Assembly: GCA_910580105.1 (NCBI GenBank)
Contig: CAJTWN010000002.1
Location: 189,245 to 253,244, forward strand
Direction: 5' to 3'
Length of the DNA: 64,000 bases
Origin: an uncultured Clostridia bacterium
Lineage (GTDB): Bacteria; Bacillota; Clostridia; Monoglobales; Monoglobaceae
Positions 52,820-62,001 of this stretch are shown here, piece by piece. Position numbers and translations under genes: made by a program. Position 1 is the stretch's first letter. Each line of letters opens with the position of its first letter. The notes below the pieces were generated by a model that made no database searches, had not been told where the DNA came from, and saw only the letters and a program-made list of their open reading frames with translations.

Positions 52820-54001
52820 ATGGCTCGCTTTACATTACCCAGAGATATTTATTATGGAAAGGATACCCTTGCCGAGTTAAAAAACCTGAAAGGCAATAAA
52901 GCTGTTCTCGTTCTTGGCGGAGGTTCGATGAAACGTTTCGGATTTGTGGACAAAGCAATCGGTTACTTAAATGAAGCCGGTATTGAGGTAAAATTATTTG
53001 AAAATGTGGAACCGGACCCTTCTGTTGAGACGGTCATGAAGGGCGCCGAAATGATGCGCCAATTTGAACCGGACTGGATTATTTCCATGGGCGGCGGTTC
53101 TCCCATTGATGCAGCTAAAGCAATGTGGGTCTTCTATGAATACCCGGAAACGTCTTTTGAAGAAATCATCCAGCCGTTTTCTTTCCCCACCCTTCGGAAA
53201 AAAGCAAAATTCCTGGCAATTCCCTCCACTTCCGGCACTGCCACAGAGGTCACTGCTTTTTCTGTCATCACAGACTATGCAAAGGGAATCAAATACCCTC
53301 TTGCGGACTTCAACATTACACCGGATATGGCCATTGTTGATCCCGAACTTGCCGAAACCATGCCTGAAAAATTGACTGCCCATACCGGTATGGATGCGCT
53401 TACCCATGCCATTGAAGCATATGTTTCCACTTTAAACAGCCCTTTCACCGATCCGCTGGCCTTGAAAGCGATCTCTATGGTATTCGAATACCTTCCGAAA
53501 TCTTATAAAGGAGACAAATCCGCAAGAGAACAGATGCACTATGCCCAGTGTCTTGCCGGAATGGCTTTTTCCAATGCCCTTCTCGGTATCGTACACTCGA
53601 TGGCTCATAAAACCGGCGCCGCTTACAGTACCGGACATATTCCCCATGGCTGCGCAAATGCAATCTACCTGCCTTATGTCATTCAATATAACGCACAAGA
53701 TAAAACAGCCAAAGCACGCTATGGAGATATTGCACGTTTTATTGGTATTGACGGCTCGGATGACGATGCACTTGTTGCCGCACTCTGCAAAAAAATAGAT
53801 GATTACAATACTGACCTTCATATTCCTCACACTCTGAAAGAATTCGGTATACAAGAGGATGAATTCCTTGAAAAACTGCCAAATGTTGCTGCGCTTGCCG
53901 TCAGCGATGCCTGCACAGGTTCCAATCCGCGTCCAATCACGCCGGATCAAATGGCTGCACTTCTGCGCTGCACCTATTATGGAACGAAAGTTGAATTCTA
54001 A
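52820..54001 (+). CDS. Iron-containing alcohol dehydrogenase
   Basis: 393-residue group III (iron-type) NAD(P)-dependent dehydrogenase. Visible are GGGSPIDAAKAMW near residue 90, PSTSGTATEVTAF, GMDALTHAIEAYVS and the metal-ligand segment HSMAHKTGAAYSTGHIPHG. Butanol, propanediol, lactaldehyde or other oxidoreductases share this fold, so the substrate is open. AGGAGG precedes the ATG, and a strong terminator follows. Confidence 0.94.
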   Translation: MARFTLPRDIYYGKDTLAELKNLKGNKAVLVLGGGSMKRFGFVDKAIGYLNEAGIEVKLFENVEPDPSVETVMKGAEMMRQFEPDWIISMGGGSPIDAAKAMWVFYEYPETSFEEIIQPFSFPTLRKKAKFLAIPSTSGTATEVTAFSVITDYAKGIKYPLADFNITPDMAIVDPELAETMPEKLTAHTGMDALTHAIEAYVSTLNSPFTDPLALKAISMVFEYLPKSYKGDKSAREQMHYAQCLAGMAFSNALLGIVHSMAHKTGAAYSTGHIPHGCANAIYLPYVIQYNAQDKTAKARYGDIARFIGIDGSDDDALVAALCKKIDDYNTDLHIPHTLKEFGIQEDEFLEKLPNVAALAVSDACTGSNPRPITPDQMAALLRCTYYGTKVEF

Positions 54002-54013
54002 TCCAAGCCTTAT

Positions 54014-54052
54014 AAAAGTCCTGTTCAGAAAAATCTGAACAGGACTTTTTTT
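54014..54052 (+). terminator. Terminator of the alcohol dehydrogenase gene
   Basis: AAAGTCCTGTTCAGA pairs with TCTGAACAGGACTTT around AAAA, followed by a T run. Confidence 0.92.
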
Positions 54053-54157
54053 CATTGATAAATCCTTTACTTTTTGTCAATAGTAATAAAAGTAAATCAA
54101 TTATTTCGTTGGATATTGTTGAAAATGTTTCCAAGAATTAATATAAAATTAACATCT

Positions 54158-54187
54158 TTGTAGAAATATTTTGTTATAATATATACT
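54158..54187 (+). promoter_or_regulatory. Possible promoter of the adaptor/ATPase-like/permease operon
   Basis: TTGTAG (54158-54163) and TATACT (54182-54187) at 18 bases; a second TATAAT lies at 54175-54180 without a good -35. Confidence 0.4.
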
Positions 54188-54239
54188 GTATAATTTTATG
54201 GCTGCAAAAGTGGATTTACATACATTGGGAGGTACTGCA

Positions 54240-56693
54240 ATGGGAAGATTGCATAACTGGTTTGATAAATATAAAAAGAAGCCTTCAGAAACGGATGAAG
54301 TTTCCGTCTCTCCGCTGCATCCAGCCGCGGAGGAAACAGAAGATGAAAACTTTTTTGATTTAATAGAAAAAGCACTTGCCGATTCAAAAAAAACAGAAGA
54401 AGAAATGCTTGCAGAAATAGAACCGGACCAGCAAGACCTTATCGCCATGGAACCGGATGCAGAATCTATATTGGAAGATGAAAACATATCAACCGCTTCC
54501 TTCTCGGAAATGGCTTCTTCTTATACACAAAAACCGGAAACAAATGAATCAGAAACCACTCTTCCCATTTCAGAAAATACCGGCAATGCTGAAGAAACCG
54601 ATCTTCCCGCCTTTTCAATCAGCGAACCTGAAGAATTCGCCTATACCTCCACACCGTCCTTTCTCTCCCAAACACAGGACGAAAAAGAAGAGAATACCTT
54701 AGCCTCTGAAACGGCAGATTCTCCTCTTAGAAATATAGAATCAGCAGATGAAAATATTGTCTCTCGTTTTTCCGATGATAACATTGAATATAATACTTGG
54801 GAAAATGAAGAAAAAACGATAACCGCATCATCTGAAGATGACGCAACATTGGATCAAACCATCGCATTTGATACGGATTCACTGGACAGTACAGCGGTCA
54901 GAGACGCCGTACGCTCCATCGAAGACCTAGATTTTGCTGAATATGCACCCAAAAAGGCTGCACCTGCCACAAAAAATACAGAAGAAAAAACCTTTGTTGA
55001 TCTTGATCATATTGAAGCACACAGATCCAGTGAACAAAAAACAAAGATATCCGATCATTGGTGGAAGAATGCAGCGATGTCAATTTCCGCCTTTGTCAAA
55101 CAGCACAAAATTGCCTCCATCAGTACGGCAGTTGCCTGCGGCGTTGTTGCCTTTATTCTTATTATCACCCTGATTATCCAAGCTACATTAGACCCGCTGA
55201 GAGGCTATACGCAGCTTGCAGCCGCAAAGGGAAATGTTATACAGACACTAATTGCCAGCGGCTCTGTGACCCCGGTTGAACGCTATGAAATCACTTCGCT
55301 TGTCACGGGTGAAATTGCGGAATGTAACTATGAGGTCGGCGACACTGTTAAGGCCGGCGATGTTTTATATAAATTTGATGATACAGATGCACAGCTCTCT
55401 GTACAGTTGGCGCAAAATGAAGTTGATAAGGCCAAATCCCAAAAAGATGCTACAAAGGCAGAGCTTGACAACCTCAAAATATATGCGCCCACAGGCGGAA
55501 CAATTGAAAATCTTTCGATTTCAAAAGGCAGCGCTGTGCGCGGCGGACAAATCTGTCAGATTCGCATTGATGAAGAAAATGTGATCCCGGTTGTTCCCAG
55601 CATCAACGGTACCGTAAAAAGCCTTTCCGTAAAAGAAGGCTCCACCATTAAGAGCGGCGGTTTAATTGCCACTCTGGACAGTTCATCACTCAATGCCGCG
55701 CAAAAAGGAAATGAAATTGACGAGCAAAGCAGTGAACTTTCTCTTAAAGCTGCACAAAAGTTTTTGGATAATCATTCCATCAAATCACCGATTGATGGTG
55801 TTATTGTCAGCAAAAATGCAAAGGTTGGCGATAACATCACTGCAATTAATGAGAAATCTCCAATGATGGTCATTTCCAACACCTCCTCTATGAAATTTAA
55901 AATTGAAATAGATGAGACGGAAATTTGGGATATGAAGGTAGGGCAGACCGCCATTGTTACAGCAGATGCAATTCCAGGAGAGACATTTGGCGGTGAAGTA
56001 ACCAAAATTGCCAACGAAGGAAACGTAAAGGGCAATGGGATTACAACCTTTGATGTTGAAATCACCATTAAAGATCCCGGTGAATTGAAATCGGGTATGA
56101 ACGTCCACGCAAAAGTCATCCAGAATTCAGCCACCGGCGTCATTTCCCTGCCAGTAGAGGCTCTTTTGGAACCCGACGGCAAGAACGCACTGGTTATCGT
56201 AAAGAATCAGGAACAAGAAGATGATGATGATGAATTTTTCGAAGAAGAAATGCAGGATGAAAATGATAAAACTGAAGCCTCTCTCTTCCCATGGATTGAA
56301 GTCCCCAAAGGCTGTTCTTTGGTAACAGTAAAATATGGAATTACAGATGGAACCAACGTTGAAATACTGTCCGGCCTTCATGAAGGGGATATTGTTTGTT
56401 ATCTTCCCAAGGAGAACAACGGCGAATATAATATGGAACCGGTCGAAAACACCACCACTCTGCAAGTTGATTCGCCAAAAGCTACTGCTGAAAAGAATGA
56501 TAATTCTTCAAAGGCAGACAAAAGCAAAAATGATAATGAAACCAAAAGAACTGCCGAGCCGACCAGCACCAATGGGACTACGCGCAGCAAAAGCACAGCG
56601 TCTCCCAGCACAGATACCAAAGAAGATGATGACCCTCTGACCCCGGAAGAAGACGAGGACTTATTCTCTCAGAGCGGCGGAATGGTCCTTTAG
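54240..56693 (+). CDS. MacA/HlyD-like membrane-fusion adaptor with a long acidic cytoplasmic N-terminus
   Basis: About 817 residues. Residues 1-290 are acidic, Ser/Thr/Glu-rich and low-complexity, with no recognised domain. One membrane segment follows (about 295-316, ACGVVAFILIITLIIQ). Outside lie a lipoyl-like half (GEIAECNYEVGDTVKAGDVLY), a short helical hairpin, beta-barrel segments (VGQTAIVTADAIPGETFGGEV) and an acidic insert. A roughly 90-residue Asp/Ser/Thr-rich tail ends the protein. Family members (YknX, MacA) pair with an ABC ATPase and a MacB/FtsX permease, as here. The frame opens at ATG 54198, but GGAGG 7 bases before ATG 54240 sets the start. Transported cargo unknown. Confidence 0.85.
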   Translation: MGRLHNWFDKYKKKPSETDEVSVSPLHPAAEETEDENFFDLIEKALADSKKTEEEMLAEIEPDQQDLIAMEPDAESILEDENISTASFSEMASSYTQKPETNESETTLPISENTGNAEETDLPAFSISEPEEFAYTSTPSFLSQTQDEKEENTLASETADSPLRNIESADENIVSRFSDDNIEYNTWENEEKTITASSEDDATLDQTIAFDTDSLDSTAVRDAVRSIEDLDFAEYAPKKAAPATKNTEEKTFVDLDHIEAHRSSEQKTKISDHWWKNAAMSISAFVKQHKIASISTAVACGVVAFILIITLIIQATLDPLRGYTQLAAAKGNVIQTLIASGSVTPVERYEITSLVTGEIAECNYEVGDTVKAGDVLYKFDDTDAQLSVQLAQNEVDKAKSQKDATKAELDNLKIYAPTGGTIENLSISKGSAVRGGQICQIRIDEENVIPVVPSINGTVKSLSVKEGSTIKSGGLIATLDSSSLNAAQKGNEIDEQSSELSLKAAQKFLDNHSIKSPIDGVIVSKNAKVGDNITAINEKSPMMVISNTSSMKFKIEIDETEIWDMKVGQTAIVTADAIPGETFGGEVTKIANEGNVKGNGITTFDVEITIKDPGELKSGMNVHAKVIQNSATGVISLPVEALLEPDGKNALVIVKNQEQEDDDDEFFEEEMQDENDKTEASLFPWIEVPKGCSLVTVKYGITDGTNVEILSGLHEGDIVCYLPKENNGEYNMEPVENTTTLQVDSPKATAEKNDNSSKADKSKNDNETKRTAEPTSTNGTTRSKSTASPSTDTKEDDDPLTPEEDEDLFSQSGGMVL

Positions 56694-56715
56694 GATGATC
56701 GGAAGGATACCCTGT

Positions 56716-57405
56716 ATGAAAAATGCAAAAAACTCTGATACAGCATCTAAAATCAATATCGAAGCCACAGGTATAGCTAAATTTTACGAAGTGGAAAACA
56801 AAAGAATAACCGCCCTGCAAAATGTCAATCTGACAATTCACCAGGGGGAAACTTTGGCTGTCCATGGTCTTCGGAAAAGCGGAAAATCCACATTACTTAA
56901 AATACTGTCGGGTCAGTTACCGCCAGATAAGGGTAGCTGTCTCTTTGACGGCCTTGATTTTTATAATCAGCTGCGAGAAGATCAGCTTTCCTTCCGCAAT
57001 AATGAAATCAGTTATATCTCCACAGGCACTCCGCTTGTTCCTACATTGACTTTGGAAGAAAATATTCTTCTTCCGCTCTTCTATCTCGATATTCCCAAAG
57101 AGGAACACCCCTCCATTCTCCGGCCAATACTCGAAAAATACAACCTTTACGGCCGGCGTCATCAATACCCGAAAAATACTTCCTTGGAATTATATCAATT
57201 AACTGCATTTTTACAGGCCATTGTCCGTCAGCCGGCAATTCTTCTGGCAGATGATGTGGAAACAGAAGACCTGTTCTCCTTGTTAATGGAATATTCTGAA
57301 AATAATAATTGTACATTGATATTCAGCACAACCTGCAATGCCTTTATCAGCCAAAGCAAAAATACTGTTTATCTTGACGCAGGAACTGCACATATTGTTA
57401 AATGA
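56716..57405 (+). CDS. ABC ATPase-like protein with degenerate catalytic motifs
   Basis: About 229 residues with the fold outline of a LolD/MacB-type ABC ATPase. Walker A is intact (GLRKSGKST, 51-59). By alignment with LolD the Q-loop Gln is Thr103 (YISTG), LSGGQ is TSLEL (155-159), Walker B ends Asp179-Asp180 instead of Asp-Glu, and the H-loop His is Thr206 (FSTTC). Flanking sequence stays in register (PTLTLEEN, AIVRQPAILLAD), so this is not a frameshift. It may bind ATP but hydrolysis should be poor or absent. ATG 56695 lies 1 base after the adaptor stop, but ATG 56716 has GGAAGG correctly spaced. It overlaps the permease by 4 bases. Confidence 0.85.
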   Translation: MKNAKNSDTASKINIEATGIAKFYEVENKRITALQNVNLTIHQGETLAVHGLRKSGKSTLLKILSGQLPPDKGSCLFDGLDFYNQLREDQLSFRNNEISYISTGTPLVPTLTLEENILLPLFYLDIPKEEHPSILRPILEKYNLYGRRHQYPKNTSLELYQLTAFLQAIVRQPAILLADDVETEDLFSLLMEYSENNNCTLIFSTTCNAFISQSKNTVYLDAGTAHIVK

Positions 57406-58625
57406 AAGAAAGAAGTAAAACTATGAAAAGAACCGCGCGGCACAACAAATTACATCTCTTATGCAAAGCAAATGGGCAAGCATTCCGGAGTTTCAGGCGC
57501 AATATGATTTTCTATAAAGGAAAATTCATCTGTTTTGGACTCCTTATTTCTTTGTGTATTGCCCTTGTGCTGACCGGATTCAGTACCATGAAAAGTTTTC
57601 AAAAACAGGCTGCTGCGCCGCTTCTTTCCACAAACATCAATCAGCTTTACTTAAATTTCCACACTTCTGCATACGAAACCACACCAAACCTTGATACTTT
57701 AAAACAATTCGCAGCCTCAAATTCAGATGTTATAAAAGGAATTCTGCCTTATCTTACTACAAACACCGATTTGCGGCAGAACAAAACACGTGTATCCGCA
57801 AATGCCGTAGGCACAAATGACGAGTTTATCAACTATGAAAATTTGTCACTGAAAGAAGGTCGTTTTTTCCGTCACTTTGATATTGAAGACGGCAAAAAAG
57901 TTATCGTTCTCGGCAGTCAAATTGCAGAAAAACTTTTCCCCCATGACACTGCCCTCGGACAGCTAATCTCATGCGGGACAGAAAACTATAAGGTTATCGG
58001 AACACTTTCAGAGGAGGAAATCGGTTATCAAAATGCGGTATTTTTTCCTCATACAACACATCGTCAAATTTTCCAGACACCGGTATTAAATCAATTTCTC
58101 GTCATCCCTGAAAGCGGAAAAGAGGCGCAGACAAAGTCGATCCTTCAGAGCTATTTGACGGACGAATTGAAAGATGTAACCCGCTTTTCACTTTATACAC
58201 AAAGCAATCTTATTTCAAAAACAAATCCAATTACGGCATCCTGTCTTTGGATAATTTGGCTGGGAACTATTCTTTCTTTATTTCTTCTTGGCCTTTTGCT
58301 GTTTTGGCACTTATGGATTTATTTTAAAAGGATGAACAAAGAATGGGCGCTTCGCTTTAATGCCGGCGCTCATCCGCTACAAATTTTTTGGCAGATTGTT
58401 ATTGAAAGCAAATATCACGGTGTATTTTTCATGCTGACCGGAATAATACTTGGAACCGTAATGACCATCCTCACAGTATTTTTCCTCAACCTTCCGTTTA
58501 CGCTCAGCTTTCTTGCGTTGCTTTGCCTTTTTCTTGGCATACCGACATTGTCCGTCATCTATGGTTTTTATTTTGCAATAAAAGCAATAAAAAAAGAAAT
58601 GCAAGGCGGTATCAATAAATATTAA
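57402..58625 (+). CDS. MacB/FtsX-like permease
   Basis: 407 residues with the four-helix MacB topology: membrane segment 1 at about 41-61, an extracellular core domain (about 70-270, with ALGQLISCGTENYKVIGTLS resembling the MacB core), then three membrane segments near 278-306, 335-360 and 366-393. The FtsX-like C-terminal region is recognisable. It overlaps the ATPase-like gene (ATGA). In Gram-positives such permeases work with an adaptor such as the one encoded here in peptide or lipid export or stress signalling. Cargo unknown. Confidence 0.8.
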   Translation: MKERSKTMKRTARHNKLHLLCKANGQAFRSFRRNMIFYKGKFICFGLLISLCIALVLTGFSTMKSFQKQAAAPLLSTNINQLYLNFHTSAYETTPNLDTLKQFAASNSDVIKGILPYLTTNTDLRQNKTRVSANAVGTNDEFINYENLSLKEGRFFRHFDIEDGKKVIVLGSQIAEKLFPHDTALGQLISCGTENYKVIGTLSEEEIGYQNAVFFPHTTHRQIFQTPVLNQFLVIPESGKEAQTKSILQSYLTDELKDVTRFSLYTQSNLISKTNPITASCLWIIWLGTILSLFLLGLLLFWHLWIYFKRMNKEWALRFNAGAHPLQIFWQIVIESKYHGVFFMLTGIILGTVMTILTVFFLNLPFTLSFLALLCLFLGIPTLSVIYGFYFAIKAIKKEMQGGINKY

Positions 58626-58666
58626 TCTACATGAACACCATTTGGTTTGTAATTTTAGTCAAATAG

Positions 58667-58693
58667 AAAAAGGCCGCAACTGCGGCCTTTTTT
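58667..58693. terminator. Bidirectional terminator between the permease and deacetylase genes
   Basis: AAAAAGGCCGCA pairs with TGCGGCCTTTTT; T runs occur on both strands, fitting the convergent genes. Confidence 0.9.
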
Positions 58694-58712
58694 ATTCGGT
58701 GAATAAATATAT

Positions 58713-59411
58713 TTATTTCCTGTTTGCATTGGCATACAGATAAACCTCTTTTGTGGTCATTACCCGAAGAGCAGAATTTGAAGCAATTTTTTCAGCAAAG
58801 GCTTCCATGCGTTCCCAGTTATCATATTTATCAAATTCAAAGGCATGACCCCAAACATATAACAGGTTTATCTCCTCCGAATCTGCACTTTCGATGAATT
58901 TTTCTGTTAAGTAAGGAAATTTATCACTTTGAATATCACAGGTTGGATTCCATTCCATCCAGTTTTGCGGCAGAGAATAATCATATTGCTCATGAACCGT
59001 TCTGGCAAAACATATGGATGTATTATTCCGGATTACCCTCATCACAACCTCATTATACGGTGTCCCGCCGCCCGGATAAGCCATACCAATAATTTTCTGT
59101 TCAAAAATTTCTTCAAGCGCCTGCTGATCTTCACCAACCTCCGCAAGTATTTCCTTTTCATCCAGCTTGGATAAATCCGGATGGTGTACGGTGTGTACTG
59201 CAATTTCCTGATTCCGATAAACTTTTTTTGCTTCCTCTATTGTAAGCTCCGTATGATCACATAAAATTCCGCCATGAACAATTTCATGCTTTTGCCCAAA
59301 AAATCCGGAATTTAAATGAAATGTAGCCCGAAGGCCATAACGCTCAAGAATGCTGACCAATCTTTTGTCCTGTATGGTTCCATCATCAAAGCTCAATGTC
59401 ACAATCTTCAT
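58713..59411 (-). CDS. Polysaccharide deacetylase (NodB-like) family protein
   Basis: 232 residues. The NodB motifs are present: SFDDG at 7-11 (metal Asp), HTVHHPDL (His-x3-His) near 75, YPGGG near 110 and a late WGHAFEF (His). The family removes N- or O-acetyl groups from chitin-like chains, peptidoglycan or xylan. There is no signal peptide or membrane segment, so this one is apparently cytoplasmic, unlike cell-wall deacetylases; a soluble oligosaccharide substrate is possible. It lies between two terminators as a single-gene unit. Confidence 0.87.
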   Translation of the reverse strand: MKIVTLSFDDGTIQDKRLVSILERYGLRATFHLNSGFFGQKHEIVHGGILCDHTELTIEEAKKVYRNQEIAVHTVHHPDLSKLDEKEILAEVGEDQQALEEIFEQKIIGMAYPGGGTPYNEVVMRVIRNNTSICFARTVHEQYDYSLPQNWMEWNPTCDIQSDKFPYLTEKFIESADSEEINLLYVWGHAFEFDKYDNWERMEAFAEKIASNSALRVMTTKEVYLYANANRK

Positions 59412-59426
59412 CTTTTTCTCCTATCA

Positions 59427-59452
59427 AAAGGCCCGGTAAAAACCGGGCTTTC
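59427..59452 (-). terminator. Terminator of the penicillin-binding protein gene
   Basis: AAAGCCCGGT pairs with ACCGGGCTTT-type arms around TTT, followed by a short T tract on the minus strand. Confidence 0.75.
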
Positions 59453-59485
59453 TTTTTTATAATCTAGTTTAATTGGTACTTTGTA

Positions 59486-61837
59486 TTAATCATCTTCAAC
59501 TTCAATCGGTGAACCGGAACCACTGCCTTGTGTCCGCTGACTGCTGGCGGAATTGTTTCCACTTCCGCTGTTACTGCCACTGTTTCCTTGTCCGCCACTG
59601 TTGCCAGTGGTGCCGGTCCCCTGCTGACCGGATTGGCTGCCCTGGGTACCCTGACCGGATGGATTTGCGGTTCCACGAGTTCCACCCGATTGATTATTGT
59701 TTTCATTCTCATTTGGTTTCTGCGTTTCCGACGGATCAGATTTTTTATCGTCTTCAGGAGCATCTTCCCACTTATATCCGCTATGATTCGAACCACAATA
59801 TTCGCTCGGCATATTATCTTTTGTAAAATAATATGTCGCTTTGGGACAACTATTGGTGGCCCGTTTACCCGTATATTCACAATACGTTACACTGACAATT
59901 TCACCTTTTGGTTCTTCAATTTCCTTCCATTTCATACCGCTGTGAATATCGCTCATTACACTTTGGAACACCGGAATACATGGATTGGCCGATGAGGTTA
60001 TCTCTTTGGGAATATCATATCCATACCACACAACTGCCGCATAATACGGCGTAAAACCGGCAAACCAACGGTCATTATTTTCAGAAGTTGTACCCGTTTT
60101 CCCGGCAGTAAAAATTCCGGAGGAAACACCGGCACCGCGGCCTGTACCGCTGGTTACAACCTCTTTCAGCATCTGGCTCATGATATATGCTGTAGATGGC
60201 TTCATCGCCTGCCATGTTGATTTATCTGCATCCAACACCGTCCGCCCGTCTTTATCAACCACCTTTTCATAGGTATATGGTTTGTGATAAACACCGCCGT
60301 TTGCAAAGGTACAATAGGATGCCGCCATTTCCATAACCGTAGCACCATGGGTCAAACCACCCAAAGCCAACTGGGAATAGCCAATATCAGTATAAACAGA
60401 ACCATTGATATTTTCATTGGCAACCAGCGAGGTAAATCCCAGTTTTTGTGTCAGAAAATCATAACTGGTCTGCGCCCCCATCTGGGACAAAATTTCTACC
60501 GGCACGGTATTCAATGACTTACGAACCGCTTCCCGGACACCAACCCGGCCACGGTATTGGAAGTCATAGTTTCTTGGCGTCCAGCCATTATAGGTCTTTT
60601 TTTCATCGTCATAAACCGACCCTGCATTGATAACACCTTTTTCAATTGCCGGTGCATAAACTGCCACCGGTTTCATAATTGATCCGGGCTGACGCTGGCT
60701 TTGTGTCGCACGGTTCAGCGTCAAATTTCCTTCCTTTTCCCCAATACCACCGGCAATACCAACCACCTGTCCGGTCTGAACATCCATTACTACCATTGCA
60801 GACTGTGCAGTTTTATCGGGAAAATGCTTTACATTTTTATAATATTCTTCCACTGCCTTCTGTATTTTCGGGTTATAAGATGCGTATACCTTTACACCGC
60901 CGGAATATAAAATTTTATTTGCTAAAGATTCAGAATACCCCTTTGCCATCAAATCACGCTGCACATCCCGGATAACCTGATCAACAAAATAGGAAGTTGT
61001 TCCCTGTTCATTTTCTTTACGTTTTTTCTCAGGATCAGCAAACTGTAATTTATATTGCGATGCCTCATTATATTCATCCTGTGTAATATATCCAAGTTCC
61101 AGCATCTTTCCCAGAACCAGCTGCTGACGTTCTTTATTCTTCTCCGGATTTACAAAGGGATCATAAAGAGACGGATGCTGCGTTATACCTGCCAAGGAAG
61201 CACACTCAGCCAAATTCAAAGCGCTTACATCTTTATCAAAATACATATTAGCCGCTGTCTGAACGCCATTACACCCCTGTGACAAATAAATACAGTTGAG
61301 ATACATCTCCAAAATCTGTTCCTTGCTCAATTCTTTTTCCAATGCGACTGCCCGGGAAATCTCCTGAATTTTACGCGAAGGAGTTTGGTCATCATCACCC
61401 GTAATATTTTTTATTAACTGCTGCGTAATGGTACTTCCGCCCAGCGAAGCGCCCGCAGAACTTCCGGTCACCTTATCCACAAACCATGTGAGTGTCGCCT
61501 TCGCCGTACGTTTGATGTCTACCCCATTATGCTGGGCAAAACGTTCATCTTCGATTGAAATAAAAGCATATTGCAGATGTTGTGGTGTGGCTTCAAGTTC
61601 AACCCACTTCCTGTTTTCATCTGCCGAAAGTTCCAATAAATTAACTTCTTCACCTGAATCAGGATCAAGATAAACAATATTTGAATTCTGGCTCAGGGTC
61701 AGACTTTGGACATCCAAATCATCAATGTTTCCCCAATAACCAAGGATTGCACCGGCAAACGTGATTCCGAGTACCAGGATTCCAACTGCAATGGTGATCC
61801 CAAATATCAGAAAAAATTTTCCAATGTAGTTTTTCAT
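59486..61837 (-). CDS. ponA: Class A penicillin-binding protein (PBP1A-like)
   Basis: Bifunctional peptidoglycan transglycosylase/transpeptidase of 783 residues. A single membrane anchor lies at about 9-33. The GT51 domain contains FISIEDERFAQHNGVD and GGSTITQQLIKN. The transpeptidase domain carries SIMK (Ser near 385), SLN in RKSLNTVPVEI and KTGTTSEN near 580. A Gly/Ser/Gln/Asn-rich low-complexity tail of about 65 residues ends in acidic residues; such tails occur on PBP1 of Bacillus and relatives. AAGGAG is 7 bases before the ATG. The -10 upstream (61900-61905, TATAAT) has an extended TG. Confidence 0.96.
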   Translation of the reverse strand: MKNYIGKFFLIFGITIAVGILVLGITFAGAILGYWGNIDDLDVQSLTLSQNSNIVYLDPDSGEEVNLLELSADENRKWVELEATPQHLQYAFISIEDERFAQHNGVDIKRTAKATLTWFVDKVTGSSAGASLGGSTITQQLIKNITGDDDQTPSRKIQEISRAVALEKELSKEQILEMYLNCIYLSQGCNGVQTAANMYFDKDVSALNLAECASLAGITQHPSLYDPFVNPEKNKERQQLVLGKMLELGYITQDEYNEASQYKLQFADPEKKRKENEQGTTSYFVDQVIRDVQRDLMAKGYSESLANKILYSGGVKVYASYNPKIQKAVEEYYKNVKHFPDKTAQSAMVVMDVQTGQVVGIAGGIGEKEGNLTLNRATQSQRQPGSIMKPVAVYAPAIEKGVINAGSVYDDEKKTYNGWTPRNYDFQYRGRVGVREAVRKSLNTVPVEILSQMGAQTSYDFLTQKLGFTSLVANENINGSVYTDIGYSQLALGGLTHGATVMEMAASYCTFANGGVYHKPYTYEKVVDKDGRTVLDADKSTWQAMKPSTAYIMSQMLKEVVTSGTGRGAGVSSGIFTAGKTGTTSENNDRWFAGFTPYYAAVVWYGYDIPKEITSSANPCIPVFQSVMSDIHSGMKWKEIEEPKGEIVSVTYCEYTGKRATNSCPKATYYFTKDNMPSEYCGSNHSGYKWEDAPEDDKKSDPSETQKPNENENNNQSGGTRGTANPSGQGTQGSQSGQQGTGTTGNSGGQGNSGSNSGSGNNSASSQRTQGSGSGSPIEVEDD

Positions 61838-61954
61838 ACGTATTCTCCTTTTTCTCTGCTCGCAAGCTAAGAACTTTTTAAAGCCAATATATTATTTTTA
61901 TTATACCATAAATAATTGCATAAAAGATACAATATCTGTTAATAATGTATTAAA

Positions 61955-61984
61955 TTCGTATTACATTTAAATTTTACATACTAT
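61955..61984 (+). promoter_or_regulatory. Possible sporulation-type promoter of the BofC-like gene
   Basis: CATACTAT (61977-61984) matches the -10 of forespore (sigma-G) or mother-cell (sigma-E) promoters. TTCGTATT (61955-61962), 14 bases upstream, partly resembles the sigma-E -35. Short AT-rich matches of this kind can be chance. Confidence 0.3.
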
Positions 61985-62001
61985 ATATAGGGGGAAATAC
62001 T

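Noticed and set aside
56716..57405. Frameshift or sequencing error as cause of the degenerate ABC motifs
   Set aside because: Residues before, between and after the missing motifs align with LolD/MacB in a single frame, and the gene runs to a normal stop overlapping the permease start.
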